From the NCBI RefSeq assembly GCF_900162665.1, contig NZ_LT727810.1:629-38706 (forward strand): a DNA stretch of 38,078 nucleotides, in the 5' to 3' direction. A model generated the notes under the pieces. That model did not search any database. It had not been told where the DNA came from and was given only the letters and a program-made list of their open reading frames with translations. Each line of letters begins with the position of its first letter. Positions within the stretch are counted from its first letter, which is position 1. The position numbers were made by a program, and so were the translations under genes. Origin of the DNA: Oceanobacillus sojae (lineage in GTDB: Bacteria; Bacillota; Bacilli; Bacillales; Amphibacillaceae). Below, piece after piece: positions 8,870 through 17,147 of the stretch.

Positions 8870-9865
8870 ATGAGGGCAAAGGATTTAACAGGAAGAATAC
8901 TAAACCGGTCGAATCGAATGATTGTCTTGGAAGCACATAAAAGAGGGGTCGAGATAACCCCATTACCGAATAAAAGATTTAAAATGGCGTACAATGGCAA
9001 GTCGTATCTCATTAGAAGAGGAATGATTGTAAACAGCTATAATACTTCTCTGGCCATTGAAGTGACGAACCGAAAAGAAATCACGAGCAGGATGCTGCGG
9101 GGGAAGGGCTTCCCAGCTCCTGAAAATATTGTATTTTCGAATACAGATGTCGAGCGGGCCTGGGCTTGGGCACAGCCAATTTTGCCAGTTGTGATAAAAC
9201 CATATAATGATGCAAAAGGGACAGATGTATACGTTAAAATTACGGACTATGATGAATTTGTTCATTGCTTTCATAAAGTTGGCGAAAATCATAAAGAAGT
9301 ACTCATCGAAGAATACATCAGCGGGAAAGAATATCGTTTTACGTATGTAAATAATGAAATAGTAGGGGTTGCGCATCGAATTCCTGCCAATGTGACAGGG
9401 GATGGAGTTTCGACGATTACGGAATTGGTAGAGAAGAAAAATAAAGAGCGGGAAAAAAGAAAAAATCCCATTCATATCAAAATAAAATTAGATGAGGAAA
9501 TTGAACGGATACTATCAAAATCAAATTATACATTTGATACTATCCCGGCTGACGGTGAGATGGTATACTTAAGGTCGAACTCCAATGTGTCAACAGGCGG
9601 AGACGCCATTGATGTAACGGATGATATTCGTTTTGAAATCAAAGAAACCGTACGAAAAGCAGTTCGGGCTATCCCGGGTGCAAGAGTATGCGGCGTCGAT
9701 GTGTTGATCGAAGGAGAGGATATTCATATTTTGGAAATGAATGTCGGTCCTCTGGGTCCGATGCTTACCATGCATCATTTTCCATGGGTTGGGAAAAAGA
9801 GGGATGTCATCGGAAAAGTAGTCGATGCCTTATTCCCGGAAACAGCTGCAGTAAAAGAAGAATAA
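8870..9865 (+). CDS. cyanophycin-synthetase-like ATP-grasp ligase
   Basis: A 331-residue protein with only the ATP-grasp part, resembling the front two-thirds of the proteins at 2873 and 7218 but lacking their acylphosphatase-like tail. Motifs: VVIKPYNDAKGTDVYVKI, IEEYISGKEYRFTYV, AHRIPANVTGDG, NSNVSTGGDAIDVTDD, and metal-binding ILEMNVGPLGPM near the end, then HHFPWVGKKRDVIGKVVDAL. The start is ATG 8870, preceded by AAGGTGGGA; an upstream in-frame extension to 8744 has no family similarity or ribosome site. It is followed 51 bp later by another YheC/D gene, so the two are probably co-transcribed. Likely an amide ligase; the substrate is unknown. Confidence 0.82.
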   Translation: MRAKDLTGRILNRSNRMIVLEAHKRGVEITPLPNKRFKMAYNGKSYLIRRGMIVNSYNTSLAIEVTNRKEITSRMLRGKGFPAPENIVFSNTDVERAWAWAQPILPVVIKPYNDAKGTDVYVKITDYDEFVHCFHKVGENHKEVLIEEYISGKEYRFTYVNNEIVGVAHRIPANVTGDGVSTITELVEKKNKEREKRKNPIHIKIKLDEEIERILSKSNYTFDTIPADGEMVYLRSNSNVSTGGDAIDVTDDIRFEIKETVRKAVRAIPGARVCGVDVLIEGEDIHILEMNVGPLGPMLTMHHFPWVGKKRDVIGKVVDALFPETAAVKEE

Positions 9866-9916
9866 AGAATAAGATAGCATACAGCATGTTAAAAGAATAA
9901 AAAGGTGGTAATATCC

Positions 9917-11146
9917 ATGTATGAAGTAGGTATTATGACAAATTTTAAAAAACCTACAAAACTAGCAACAATGACGGCATTAGTAGCGAAATCATATGGA
10001 ATTGAAATTATTTACATGTCACCAAAAGATGTCCATATTGAAGAAAAAAAGATATATGGGAAAGTAATGGTTAATAATAAATGGGTTAACAAAAAAACAG
10101 ATATTCCACCTTTTATTGATGCAGCTATATATTGCTTTAAAAAAGATAACAAAGAAGTTATGGACTTTTTAAAAGAGACAAGTTTTCTCTCGGATACGAG
10201 AGAAAACTTGATAAATAAAGAGAAATTACAAGGAATATTAAAGGAAGACCCCAAGTTTGCTCATTTAATCATTCCTACTCATAAAGTAAAGACATTTGAT
10301 GATGTCTATCCGAATCTAATGAAATATAATAAAGTCGTTATAAAGCCTGGAAATGGAATCAAAGGCAAGGATATCTATTCGATTGAAAAAATCGGAGAAG
10401 ATAACTTTACGATAGGATATCAACGAAATGAATGGGATGTTCCACTAGAAGATTTGCGAGAATTCTTTGATGAGGTTTTGCAGCAAAGAAATTACATTCT
10501 TCAAAAATATGTTGCATCCAAAACACCACAGGGAGACCCTTTTGATATCCGTGTGCATGTTGAAAGAGACCGCTCTGGCAAATGGTCAATTGCAAAAATC
10601 TATGTACGGATTGGAATTGGGCAGTCTGTTGTTTCGAATGTGAGTCAAGGGGGCGGCGTCAGTGAGCCTGTTGCCTTTTTGAAAGCATTCTATAGTGATA
10701 AGTGGGAGACGATTTACAGTAATTTGGTGACGATTGGAAAGACGCTGCCAAAGAAAATGGAGACGTTAAGAAAAACACATATCATGTACTTAGGAATAGA
10801 TATCGGGATAGAATCAAATGGTGATCTATATTTATTCGAGACAAATGACGGGCCTGGCACTAAAAACGTTATCTCCGAAGCGGCATTCCATCGGAGCAAT
10901 TATTATGCGTATGTGTTAAAAGAAAAATTAAATTATCCAATCCAAGACCTGACAGACGTGATTGAAGATGATCAACATAAGATTGCTCAATTGGAAATTG
11001 CTAATTCCAAATTAGAAACAGCAGTAAGCAAAGAAACGAAGAAAACAGAGAAAAAAGAAAAACAGATTCAGGATATGATAAACAGCACTTCATGGAAGGT
11101 AACCGGATTTCTTCGAAAAGCGAAAAAGCTGGTGAAGAAAAGCTAA
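9917..11146 (+). CDS. YheC/D-type ATP-grasp protein with coiled coil and S-W-K-V-T tail (paralogue 3)
   Basis: A 409-residue protein closely related to the gene at 5819. It has VGIMTNFKKPTKLA at the N-terminus, VVIKPGNGIKGKDIYSIE, QKYVASKTPQGDPFDIRVHV (Ile replaces the usual Cys), YVRIGIGQSVVSNVSQGGGV and FETNDGPGTK. A coiled coil (IAQLEIANSKLETAVSKETK…) precedes INSTSWKVTGFLRKAKKL, the same tail motif as paralogue 2. ATG 9917 is chosen because AAAGGTGG lies 8 bases upstream; the GTG at 9905 would put the ribosome site inside the gene. It is the last gene of the rightward block and ends at a perfect terminator. Confidence 0.85.
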   Translation: MYEVGIMTNFKKPTKLATMTALVAKSYGIEIIYMSPKDVHIEEKKIYGKVMVNNKWVNKKTDIPPFIDAAIYCFKKDNKEVMDFLKETSFLSDTRENLINKEKLQGILKEDPKFAHLIIPTHKVKTFDDVYPNLMKYNKVVIKPGNGIKGKDIYSIEKIGEDNFTIGYQRNEWDVPLEDLREFFDEVLQQRNYILQKYVASKTPQGDPFDIRVHVERDRSGKWSIAKIYVRIGIGQSVVSNVSQGGGVSEPVAFLKAFYSDKWETIYSNLVTIGKTLPKKMETLRKTHIMYLGIDIGIESNGDLYLFETNDGPGTKNVISEAAFHRSNYYAYVLKEKLNYPIQDLTDVIEDDQHKIAQLEIANSKLETAVSKETKKTEKKEKQIQDMINSTSWKVTGFLRKAKKLVKKS

Positions 11147-11160
11147 TAGACTGCACACAA

Positions 11161-11206
11161 AAAAGGAACGATGCATGACACTGAGAAGTTATGCATCGTT
11201 CCTTTT
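11161..11206. terminator. bidirectional Rho-independent terminator
   Basis: A perfect 16-bp stem (AAAAGGAACGATGCAT at 11161-11176, complement at 11191-11206) with a 14-nt loop, A-rich on the left and T-rich on the right. It sits between two convergent YheC/D genes and can stop transcription from both sides. Confidence 0.9.
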
Positions 11207-11208
11207 GA

Positions 11209-12219
11209 TTATTTATCTACCGCCTGCTGTTGAAGATAATGATAATAATCTGCCTTGAGGTTAATAATTTCTGCTTCACCGAACTCCACGCCGGGAGCAG
11301 CATTGACCTCAAATATATAGATTCTTCCATCGGTATTGATTCCTATATCAATCCCAAGAGAGGATGTTTGTTTTTGATAGAGTGTTTCTAATTTGGGAGG
11401 AAGGTATTCTGCAACATAATCAAACTCTGCTTTGATATGCTTCCAATCCTCTGGATAATGAAACTTAATAAAGGGAAGCAGCTTTTGTACGCCTCCGCCT
11501 TGGGAAACATTCGAAACTACTTTATTATTGGAGCCGATACGAATCAGATAAATCGCCACACCCCATTTCCCCTCTTCATTTTTTTCTAATCTTATCCGGC
11601 AGTCAAAAGGGCTGCCTTCCGTTGTAATGGATTGAATATACTGCTGTGCTAAATAAACTTTATCACTGATTAAATCTTCTATATAAGCTTTCAGTTCTTC
11701 AGCAGACAACGTTTTTTCTGAATTATTGACGAACAATTGGTAGGAATCAACATCAATCTTATTGATCAAATAGACCCCAATCCCTTTGTGGCCGACTCTT
11801 GGCTTGAGAATAGCCTGATGATGCTTTTGGATAAACTGTATCAAAGAATCGAAATCAGAAATTTGAATCGTATCCGGAATATATTTTGCGAACGTTCCAT
11901 CTTCAATCAATGTATTGTAAAGCTTCAGTTTTGTACCAAATCCCTTTGTATTTAACAGCGTGCTTTTCTTTTTTAGGAAAGCAGCCACATTCTTGTATTT
12001 ATAACAATAACTGTTCAAGTCGATATAGGCAGGAACAGGAATCTCTATCTCACGCCATTTGTTATGATGCAGCGTGTAGCCGTTAATGATTTCTTTCGTT
12101 ATATCCACATTTTTAGGATGGCTATAGATTACTTCAATATTATAGTACTTCGCTGCTTTTGCTAATAATTTTACATACTCGGGTGGATTTTTAAAGTTCC
12201 TCATATAACATATATACAT
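11209..12219 (-). CDS. YheC/YheD-type ATP-grasp protein (paralogue 4)
   Basis: A 336-residue YheC/D protein without a coiled-coil tail. Landmarks: MYICYMRNFKNP, AILKPRVGHKGIGVYLIN (canonical KGIGVY loop), QQYIQSITTEGSPFDCRIRL, YLIRIGSNNKVVSNVSQGGGV, LGIDIGINTDGRIYIFEVNA and APGVEFGEAEIINLKADYY. It differs from the rightward paralogues in the S-I-T-T-E-G-S segment where they have S-R-T-P-Q-G-D, so it may use another substrate. Start ATG 12219 has AGGAGG upstream. It is transcribed toward the ATP-grasp block, diverging from the amidase gene. Confidence 0.82.
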   Translation of the reverse strand: MYICYMRNFKNPPEYVKLLAKAAKYYNIEVIYSHPKNVDITKEIINGYTLHHNKWREIEIPVPAYIDLNSYCYKYKNVAAFLKKKSTLLNTKGFGTKLKLYNTLIEDGTFAKYIPDTIQISDFDSLIQFIQKHHQAILKPRVGHKGIGVYLINKIDVDSYQLFVNNSEKTLSAEELKAYIEDLISDKVYLAQQYIQSITTEGSPFDCRIRLEKNEEGKWGVAIYLIRIGSNNKVVSNVSQGGGVQKLLPFIKFHYPEDWKHIKAEFDYVAEYLPPKLETLYQKQTSSLGIDIGINTDGRIYIFEVNAAPGVEFGEAEIINLKADYYHYLQQQAVDK

Positions 12220-12629
12220 TTCGTGCCTCCTGTAATCTTGTTGTTAACTAGGACGTTTATAGCATTTCCTCCTCATGCTGCTTATTTAAGAAAATAGCAT
12301 ACGTGCAGAAAGAAGTAAAATTTAACTTCCAAATAATATTGTTAAAAATTTAATTTTCTATTACTCGAGTCTGTGATTTAGATTTTACATAAATTGGATA
12401 ATTTTTGGATGAAAAACAGACAGGATATCATAGCAGTCTTAAATGAGGAATCATTTTTAAAACATACATATAAACAAAAAAAGGTATATATGCTTATGTT
12501 TAAGGTGGTAAAATCTGTTGGAAATTAGTCCTTTTGGCAGATATGATTTTATTTTTGTGTTTTTTCTACTAAATAATCTTTTGTTTCTACCGATAAAGAT
12601 AAAGGAAGTAAAATAGGAGGTGTAGCAGT
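12220..12629. promoter_or_regulatory. divergent intergenic region between YheC/D and amidase genes
   Basis: AT-rich, with no gene recognised. It must hold the leftward promoter of the YheC/D gene and the rightward promoter of the amidase; only the latter is suggested by a motif (see 12570-12596). The ribosome sites of both genes lie at its edges. Confidence 0.5.
12570..12596 (+). promoter_or_regulatory. SigD-like promoter of the amidase gene
   Basis: TAAA at 12570-12573, a 15-nt spacer, then ACCGATAA at 12589-12596. The B. subtilis SigD consensus is TAAA-N15-GCCGATAT, so the -35 matches 4/4 and the -10 matches 6/8 at exact spacing. It lies 34 bp before the start codon. SigD drives autolysin genes such as lytC and lytD in B. 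subtilis, so the context fits. Confidence 0.5.
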
Positions 12630-15392
12630 TTGAGGAACAAATGGATTCCACTTCTAGTTATTGCTTTGTTGATTATTTCACCATTTTCCACTGCAAGCGA
12701 AGTATACGCGATGAGTAATAATCAATCGAAGGAAAGTCAGCAGAGCGATGAGCATACAGAAGAGGATGACAACAACAGAATAGACACGGAACAGGAAGCT
12801 TCGACAAATGAAGCAGAGTCAGAAGAAGTAGTATTTCAGCTGGGCGATGAAGAGGAAGCAATTCAAGAACTGAAAGAAGATTTAACAGAACTTGGATTTG
12901 CTGCATTAGAGAATCCAACAGAATATTTCGGCTTACATACAGAAGAATCTGTAAAGGTATTTCAAGCTTTTCATTACATAGAAGAGACAGGAATTGCAGA
13001 CGAAGAAACTCTGCAAATGATAGAAGACATGCTATTAGAAGATTCCTTTGATCGTGAAGCGCATCTGGAGTTCAGTAAGCCAGAAGAATTTGTGACAGAC
13101 GAGAAAGAAGTTGAACAGGATTCTGAAGCAGAGATAGAGGAAAGCGCTGAGTCTGAGGAAGGGCAAAATTCTGAAGCGGAGGAAGATGTCGAATCGGAAG
13201 AAAGCCAAGAATCTGAGAAAGAAGAAGACATAGAATCCGAAGGAGAGCAAGAATCTGAAACAGAGGAAGGCACAGAATCCGAAAGAGAGCAAGAATCTGA
13301 AACAGAGGAAGACACAGAATCGGTGGAAGAGCAAGAATCTGAAACAGAGGAAGGCACAGAATCCGAAAGAGAGCAAGAATCTGAAACAGAGGAAGACACA
13401 GAATCGGTGGAAGAGCAAGAGTCTGAAACAGAAGAAATTCCAGAATCAGAGGAAGTTCAAGAATCTGAAACAGAGGAAAACCTAGAATCAGAAGAAGATC
13501 AAGAATCCGAAATAGAAGAACATACTGAAGAACAACAAGTTAAGAAACAAAGCCTGGCCAAAGTAGAAACCTTTGCTGCAAAGAGTACGTACCAGCAAGG
13601 GGACCGGCATGCAGATATTGTTAAATATAAGAAACAATTGAACACAGTCGGATTTGGCTACATCACGGAGACAAATCTTTTTGGAAGCTTCATGAAAACA
13701 CAGATAAAGAGATTCCAAGAATACTATGGCCTCAATGTAACTGGCAAGATAGATGCAGCTACAAAGAATAAATTGAACAGCGTTTATAATAGCCCTTATC
13801 AAAAAGGAAAACGTCATAATGATATGAAAGAGATAAAAGAAAAGTTAAATAATCTCGGTTATGGCTATATAAGTATCACCACACTATATGGCAGCTTTAT
13901 GGACAAGAAAGTCAGAGAATTTCAAAGAGATCACGGTCTGCGGGTGAATGGCATAGTTGATGAGGTAACCTTAGCAAAGCTGGATCAACTGGCGCCAAAG
14001 AATACGTATCAACAAGGGGACCGGCATGCAGATATTGTTAAATATAAGAAACAATTGAACACAGTCGGATTTGGCTACATCACGGAGACAAATCTTTTTG
14101 GAAGCTTCATGAAAACACAGATAAAGAGATTCCAAGAATACTATGGTCTCAATGTAACTGGCAAGATAGATGCAGCTACAAAGAATAAATTGAACAACGT
14201 TTATAATAGCCCTTATCAAAAAGGAAAACGTCATAATGATATGAAAGAGATAAAAGAAAAGTTAAATAATCTCGGCTATGGCTATATAAGTATCACTACA
14301 CTATATGGCAGCTTTATGGACAAGAAAGTCAGAGAATTTCAAAGAGATCACGGCCTGCGGGTGAATGGCATAGTTGATGAGGTAACCTTAGCAAAGCTGG
14401 ATCAACTGGCGCCAAAGAATACGTACCAGCAAGGGGACAGACATGCAGATATTGTTAAATATAAGAAACAATTGAACACAGTCGGATTTGGCTACATCAC
14501 GGAGACAAATCTTTTTGGAAGCTTCATGAAAACACAGGTGAAGAGATTTCAAGAGTATTATGGTCTCAATGTAACTGGCAAGATAGATGCAGCTACAAAG
14601 AATAAATTGAACAGCGTTTATAACAGCCCGTATCAAAAAGGAAAACATCATAATCACACAGCAGAGATTAAGAAAAAGCTGAATAGTCTTGGTTATGGCT
14701 ATATAAGTATCACAACTCTCTACGGGGACTTTATGGAAAGAAAGGTCAAGGAATTCCAAAGAGATCATGGCTTACGAGCCAATGGTATAATTGATGAAAT
14801 AACATTAAGTCAGATTAATCAGGCTTTTAATCAACAATCTTCTGTGAAAATCTTTCTCGACCCAGGTCATGGCGGAAGTGATCCTGGTGGAACAGGTTAC
14901 GGATTAAAAGAAAAAGATGTTGTTTTAGACATTGCATTGAAAACAGAGCAAGTACTTACTACCAAATATAAAGATGTAGAAGTAGAACTATCCAGAAGAA
15001 ATGATACCTTTATAGAATTAACAGAACGGGCAAACCATGCAAATAGATGGGGCGCTGACTACTTTGTAAGTCTTCATAATAATGCCTTTAATGGTTCAAC
15101 AAGAGGATTTGAATCATTTATTCATAATGGAAATGTTTCTCAAGAAATAAAAAATAGGCAGCAGGATATTCATTCGTATCTGTCTGGGCGATTAAATGTT
15201 CCTGACAGAGGGCAGAAGACTGCTAACTTTAGTGTACTTCGCAATACGAATATGCCGTCTATTCTAATTGAATATCTGTTTATTGATAATTTCACGGAAA
15301 ATGCGTTATTAAAGAATGAAAATTATCGACAACAGCTAGCGCAATATACAGCTGATGCTATTGCACAATCTTATAATCTAAAAAGAAAGTAA
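12630..15392 (+). CDS. secreted N-acetylmuramoyl-L-alanine amidase with seven peptidoglycan-binding domains
   Basis: A 920-residue wall hydrolase that cuts the bond between N-acetylmuramic acid and L-alanine. Order: signal peptide (about 1-27, ending near SEVYAM); one PG_binding_1 domain (about 70-132); Glu-rich acidic linker (about 150-305); three 139-residue units from 320, 459 and 598, each holding two PG_binding_1 domains; Amidase_3 domain from about 738. Zn ligands are H747 (DPGHGG), E761 and H816 (SLHNN), and the catalytic Glu is E881 (IEYLF), so it looks active. The start is TTG 12630 with AGGAGGTG upstream; the paralogue at 17464 uses the same arrangement. It is exported and probably held in the wall by its repeats. 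A SigD-like promoter precedes it and a strong terminator follows. Confidence 0.92.
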   Translation: MRNKWIPLLVIALLIISPFSTASEVYAMSNNQSKESQQSDEHTEEDDNNRIDTEQEASTNEAESEEVVFQLGDEEEAIQELKEDLTELGFAALENPTEYFGLHTEESVKVFQAFHYIEETGIADEETLQMIEDMLLEDSFDREAHLEFSKPEEFVTDEKEVEQDSEAEIEESAESEEGQNSEAEEDVESEESQESEKEEDIESEGEQESETEEGTESEREQESETEEDTESVEEQESETEEGTESEREQESETEEDTESVEEQESETEEIPESEEVQESETEENLESEEDQESEIEEHTEEQQVKKQSLAKVETFAAKSTYQQGDRHADIVKYKKQLNTVGFGYITETNLFGSFMKTQIKRFQEYYGLNVTGKIDAATKNKLNSVYNSPYQKGKRHNDMKEIKEKLNNLGYGYISITTLYGSFMDKKVREFQRDHGLRVNGIVDEVTLAKLDQLAPKNTYQQGDRHADIVKYKKQLNTVGFGYITETNLFGSFMKTQIKRFQEYYGLNVTGKIDAATKNKLNNVYNSPYQKGKRHNDMKEIKEKLNNLGYGYISITTLYGSFMDKKVREFQRDHGLRVNGIVDEVTLAKLDQLAPKNTYQQGDRHADIVKYKKQLNTVGFGYITETNLFGSFMKTQVKRFQEYYGLNVTGKIDAATKNKLNSVYNSPYQKGKHHNHTAEIKKKLNSLGYGYISITTLYGDFMERKVKEFQRDHGLRANGIIDEITLSQINQAFNQQSSVKIFLDPGHGGSDPGGTGYGLKEKDVVLDIALKTEQVLTTKYKDVEVELSRRNDTFIELTERANHANRWGADYFVSLHNNAFNGSTRGFESFIHNGNVSQEIKNRQQDIHSYLSGRLNVPDRGQKTANFSVLRNTNMPSILIEYLFIDNFTENALLKNENYRQQLAQYTADAIAQSYNLKRK
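13167..13502 (+). repeat. eight tandem 42-nt repeats coding the acidic linker
   Basis: Consecutive 42-nt (14-residue) units of the type ESETEE-(G/D)-TES-x-x-EQ. The central four units alternate between two versions, so an 84-nt block occurs twice without change (13251-13334 and 13335-13418). Outer units are more diverged, as expected from expansion at the centre. Confidence 0.9.
13587..14837 (+). repeat. three 417-bp repeats coding paired PG-binding domains
   Basis: Units begin at 13587, 14004 and 14421. Units 1 and 2 differ at only a few bases; the second half of unit 3 is more diverged. The same 139-residue unit length occurs in the gene at 17464. Confidence 0.92.
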
Positions 15393-15420
15393 AAAAGCTT
15401 ATATTTTAGGAAATAAAAGA

Positions 15421-15466
15421 AAAGAGGATTTTCCCAAATAAAATAAATTGGGAAAATCCTCTTTTT
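15421..15466. terminator. Rho-independent terminator after the amidase gene
   Basis: A perfect 17-bp stem (15421-15437 with 15448-15464), 10-nt loop and T run. The last bases overlap the stop codon of the leftward yvrJ gene, so it probably serves both convergent units. Confidence 0.9.
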
Positions 15467-15605
15467 AGCTTATTTTCTTAGGAATTGAAATCGAATAGAT
15501 GGACTCAATCAACTGATTAAGCTTTCCTTCAACCCGGTGGAGCAAATAGAAGGTCACCGCTGCAGGAAATCCAATATCGGTTAAAAGAGAAATCCATGCT
15601 TCCAT
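15465..15605 (-). CDS. yvrJ: YvrJ family small membrane protein
   Basis: A 46-residue protein: MEAWISLLTDIGFPAAVTFY, then LLHRVEGKLNQLIESIYSIS and IPKKIS. It has the YvrJ-family pattern: one short hydrophobic helix with G-F-P, then L-x-R-x-E-G-K-L-x-x-L. The ribosome site GGTGGT precedes ATG 15605. It is the third gene of a leftward set with DUF2922 and DUF1659 proteins, an arrangement familiar from Bacillaceae. Function is unknown; the location is probably the membrane. Confidence 0.85.
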   Translation of the reverse strand: MEAWISLLTDIGFPAAVTFYLLHRVEGKLNQLIESIYSISIPKKIS

Positions 15606-15692
15606 ACAATTCACCACCTTTTATTTAATTGATTTTCAAGAGCAGGCAGATAGACGATGAAGGTTTTCTGTATTTCCTGGTAAAAGACAATG

Positions 15693-15715
15693 CCGTGAGG
15701 AGAGTTTCCTCACGG
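15693..15715 (-). other. GC-rich hairpin between the DUF2922 and yvrJ genes
   Basis: A perfect 9-bp stem (CCGTGAGGA with TCCTCACGG) and 5-nt loop. On the leftward transcript it is followed by CATTGTCTTTT, a weak T run. It could be a partial terminator lowering yvrJ expression, or an RNA-stability element. Confidence 0.5.
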
Positions 15716-15740
15716 GACAAAGTCTTAACACTGGAAGGGA

Positions 15741-15953
15741 TTATAATTCAATCTCTTCTACAGTACGTTCAACAATGCGGGCGCTGTGTATTTCAGTCAG
15801 ATCTCCGCCTGTGGAGTAAAAAGCATTTTCACGAAGGATGGTATCCATTGCTTCTTGAATGGTTTCCGAATTAACCGGCTCTGTCGGATGATCTACTGAA
15901 TAAGTTACAACCTTCCCCTCTGTATTTAAAAACTTCAATTCAAGTTTTCTCAT
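15741..15953 (-). CDS. DUF2922 domain protein
   Basis: A 70-residue protein starting MRKLELKFLNTEGKVVTYSV. It matches the DUF2922 pattern: short beta-rich N-terminus, T-x-x-x-V-x-x-A-M-D-x-I, and a final A-R-I-V-E-R-T-x-E-E-I-E-L. ATG 15953 is preceded by AAGGAGGTG. It lies 33 bp after the DUF1659 gene and is almost certainly co-transcribed with it. Function unknown; the family is small, cytoplasmic by appearance, and common in endospore formers. Confidence 0.85.
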   Translation of the reverse strand: MRKLELKFLNTEGKVVTYSVDHPTEPVNSETIQEAMDTILRENAFYSTGGDLTEIHSARIVERTVEEIEL

Positions 15954-15986
15954 GTGTTTTCACCTCCTTCCCTGGAATTTTAGAGC

Positions 15987-16217
15987 TTAGGCTTCATCCT
16001 CGTGAATCTCAGAAACATCACGGCGGCTTACGCCATAAAGCTCATGCTGCTGAACAGATACGAATGCGTTTGCTGTTTCGAAGAGCTGTTCAGCAGTGGC
16101 ATCGGGTTTTACATTATTGAATCGTTTATGCTTCAGGATAAACTCACCAGAAATGGGATCGAAACCCTCATTCAGCGTAAGCTGCAAAACAGATTCAGTC
16201 AGTTGAGCAACTGCCAT
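15987..16217 (-). CDS. DUF1659 domain protein
   Basis: A 76-residue protein starting MAVAQLTESVLQLTLNEGFD and containing S-G-x-F-x-L-K-x-K-R-F-N-N-V-K, then ATAEQLFETANAFVSVQQHE, typical of DUF1659. Start ATG 16217 is chosen because AAAGGAGGTG lies directly upstream; a GTG at 16226 would overlap that site. It is the first gene of the small leftward cassette and diverges from the sigma-factor gene. Function unknown. Confidence 0.85.
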   Translation of the reverse strand: MAVAQLTESVLQLTLNEGFDPISGEFILKHKRFNNVKPDATAEQLFETANAFVSVQQHELYGVSRRDVSEIHEDEA

Positions 16218-16589
16218 GTTTATCACCTCCTTTCATCCCTATAGTCGTTTCCCATTCAAAAAAAGGGGCATGTTTGTAAAAAGAATTTTATTTTTCTAAA
16301 AAACCACTACGAAAAATAAGGAGAAATGCCTGCAAAACGTTGATACCAGAGGATTCTAAATACAAAATAGATAAAAAAGTCGAAAATTGTCGATAAAAAA
16401 ATTGCAAAATAGTCAAATTGGCGTTTTGAGACAAAAAACGTACAAAAAAGAGGTTTTTTAAGAGCAAAAATGCATTTTCCCCTGTGCAAAATGCCATTTT
16501 GTACGGGACAAACGTGCAAAAAGGGTAATGTGACAAAGTAGGTCGATCCTGCTAGATTAAAAATATCTTGAGAGAAGGAGGAATGAATA
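16218..16589. promoter_or_regulatory. divergent control region of the DUF1659 cassette and the sigma gene
   Basis: A 372-bp AT-rich region without a credible gene, although long leftward frames cross it. A likely housekeeping promoter for the sigma gene is GTGACA (16530-16535), 17-nt spacer, TAGATT (16553-16558). The 12-mer ATTGTCGATAAA at 16386-16397 recurs exactly at 17411-17422 in front of the glucosaminidase gene. Confidence 0.45.
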
Positions 16590-17147
16590 ATGACAAAGAA
16601 AAGGTGGGAGCTGGAAGATTTTATTGAACAAAATCAGCGTAGAGTATACTATCAGATGGCAAGACTGCAAATTGGTGAAAGGGAGGGAGATTATTTTCAA
16701 GAAGGACTTGTAGCAATGTGGAGAGCTTATGAAAACTATAATCCCGATAAAGGACCGTTAGCTACATACATGAATTTTCAAATTCGTAACCGCTTAGTTG
16801 ATGTACTCCGTCAATCAATTGTGGAAAGAAAATATTTTGAGCAGTTGAGTATTCAATATAAAGGTGAAACGTATTCTGGGAACTATATGGATGGGAATAA
16901 AATACCTTCTGAAAAGGAGGGTGGATTTAATCCAGAAGAAATTATAGCTCAGAAAAATGAAAACGATTTCTTTAAATTAACAGCTATACTGACTGAAAAA
17001 CAAAAAATTTGGTTCAGCTATGCTATTATAGAAGGTCTATCCAATCAGGAAATTGCTGAGAAAGAGCAGGTGAGCATAGAAGCAGTGAAAAGCTGGGCGA
17101 AAAGTGCAAAGCGTAAACTTCGTAGTGTAGATTGGGGTAGAACATAA
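16590..17147 (+). CDS. sigma-70 family RNA polymerase sigma factor
   Basis: A 185-residue protein. Residues about 10-80 are region 2: VYYQMARLQIGEREGDYFQE, then GLVAMWRAYENYNPDKGPLA and TYMNFQIRNRLVDVLRQ, the classic sigma-2 helices including the -10 recognition helix. Residues about 130-180 are region 4 (LTEKQKIWFSYAIIEGLSNQ EIAEKEQVSIEAVKSWAKSA), a helix-turn-helix for the -35. It lacks regions 1 and 3, as ECF- and SigH/SigO-type factors do. ATG 16590 has AGAAGGAGG upstream. No anti-sigma gene is adjacent. It lies between two wall-hydrolase genes and beside yvrJ; from memory, B. subtilis yvrJ belongs to the SigO regulon, so a link is possible but unproven. Confidence 0.85.
   Translation: MTKKRWELEDFIEQNQRRVYYQMARLQIGEREGDYFQEGLVAMWRAYENYNPDKGPLATYMNFQIRNRLVDVLRQSIVERKYFEQLSIQYKGETYSGNYMDGNKIPSEKEGGFNPEEIIAQKNENDFFKLTAILTEKQKIWFSYAIIEGLSNQEIAEKEQVSIEAVKSWAKSAKRKLRSVDWGRT

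Noticed and set aside
12974..13418. Ser-Asp-rich minus-strand frame that looks like a surface adhesin repeat
   Set aside because: It is the complement of the 42-nt acidic linker repeats of the amidase gene, without its own signals.
16288..16536. Two overlapping minus-strand frames of 70-82 codons before the sigma gene
   Set aside because: Phe-rich products of an AT-rich control region, no ribosome site, overlapping each other.
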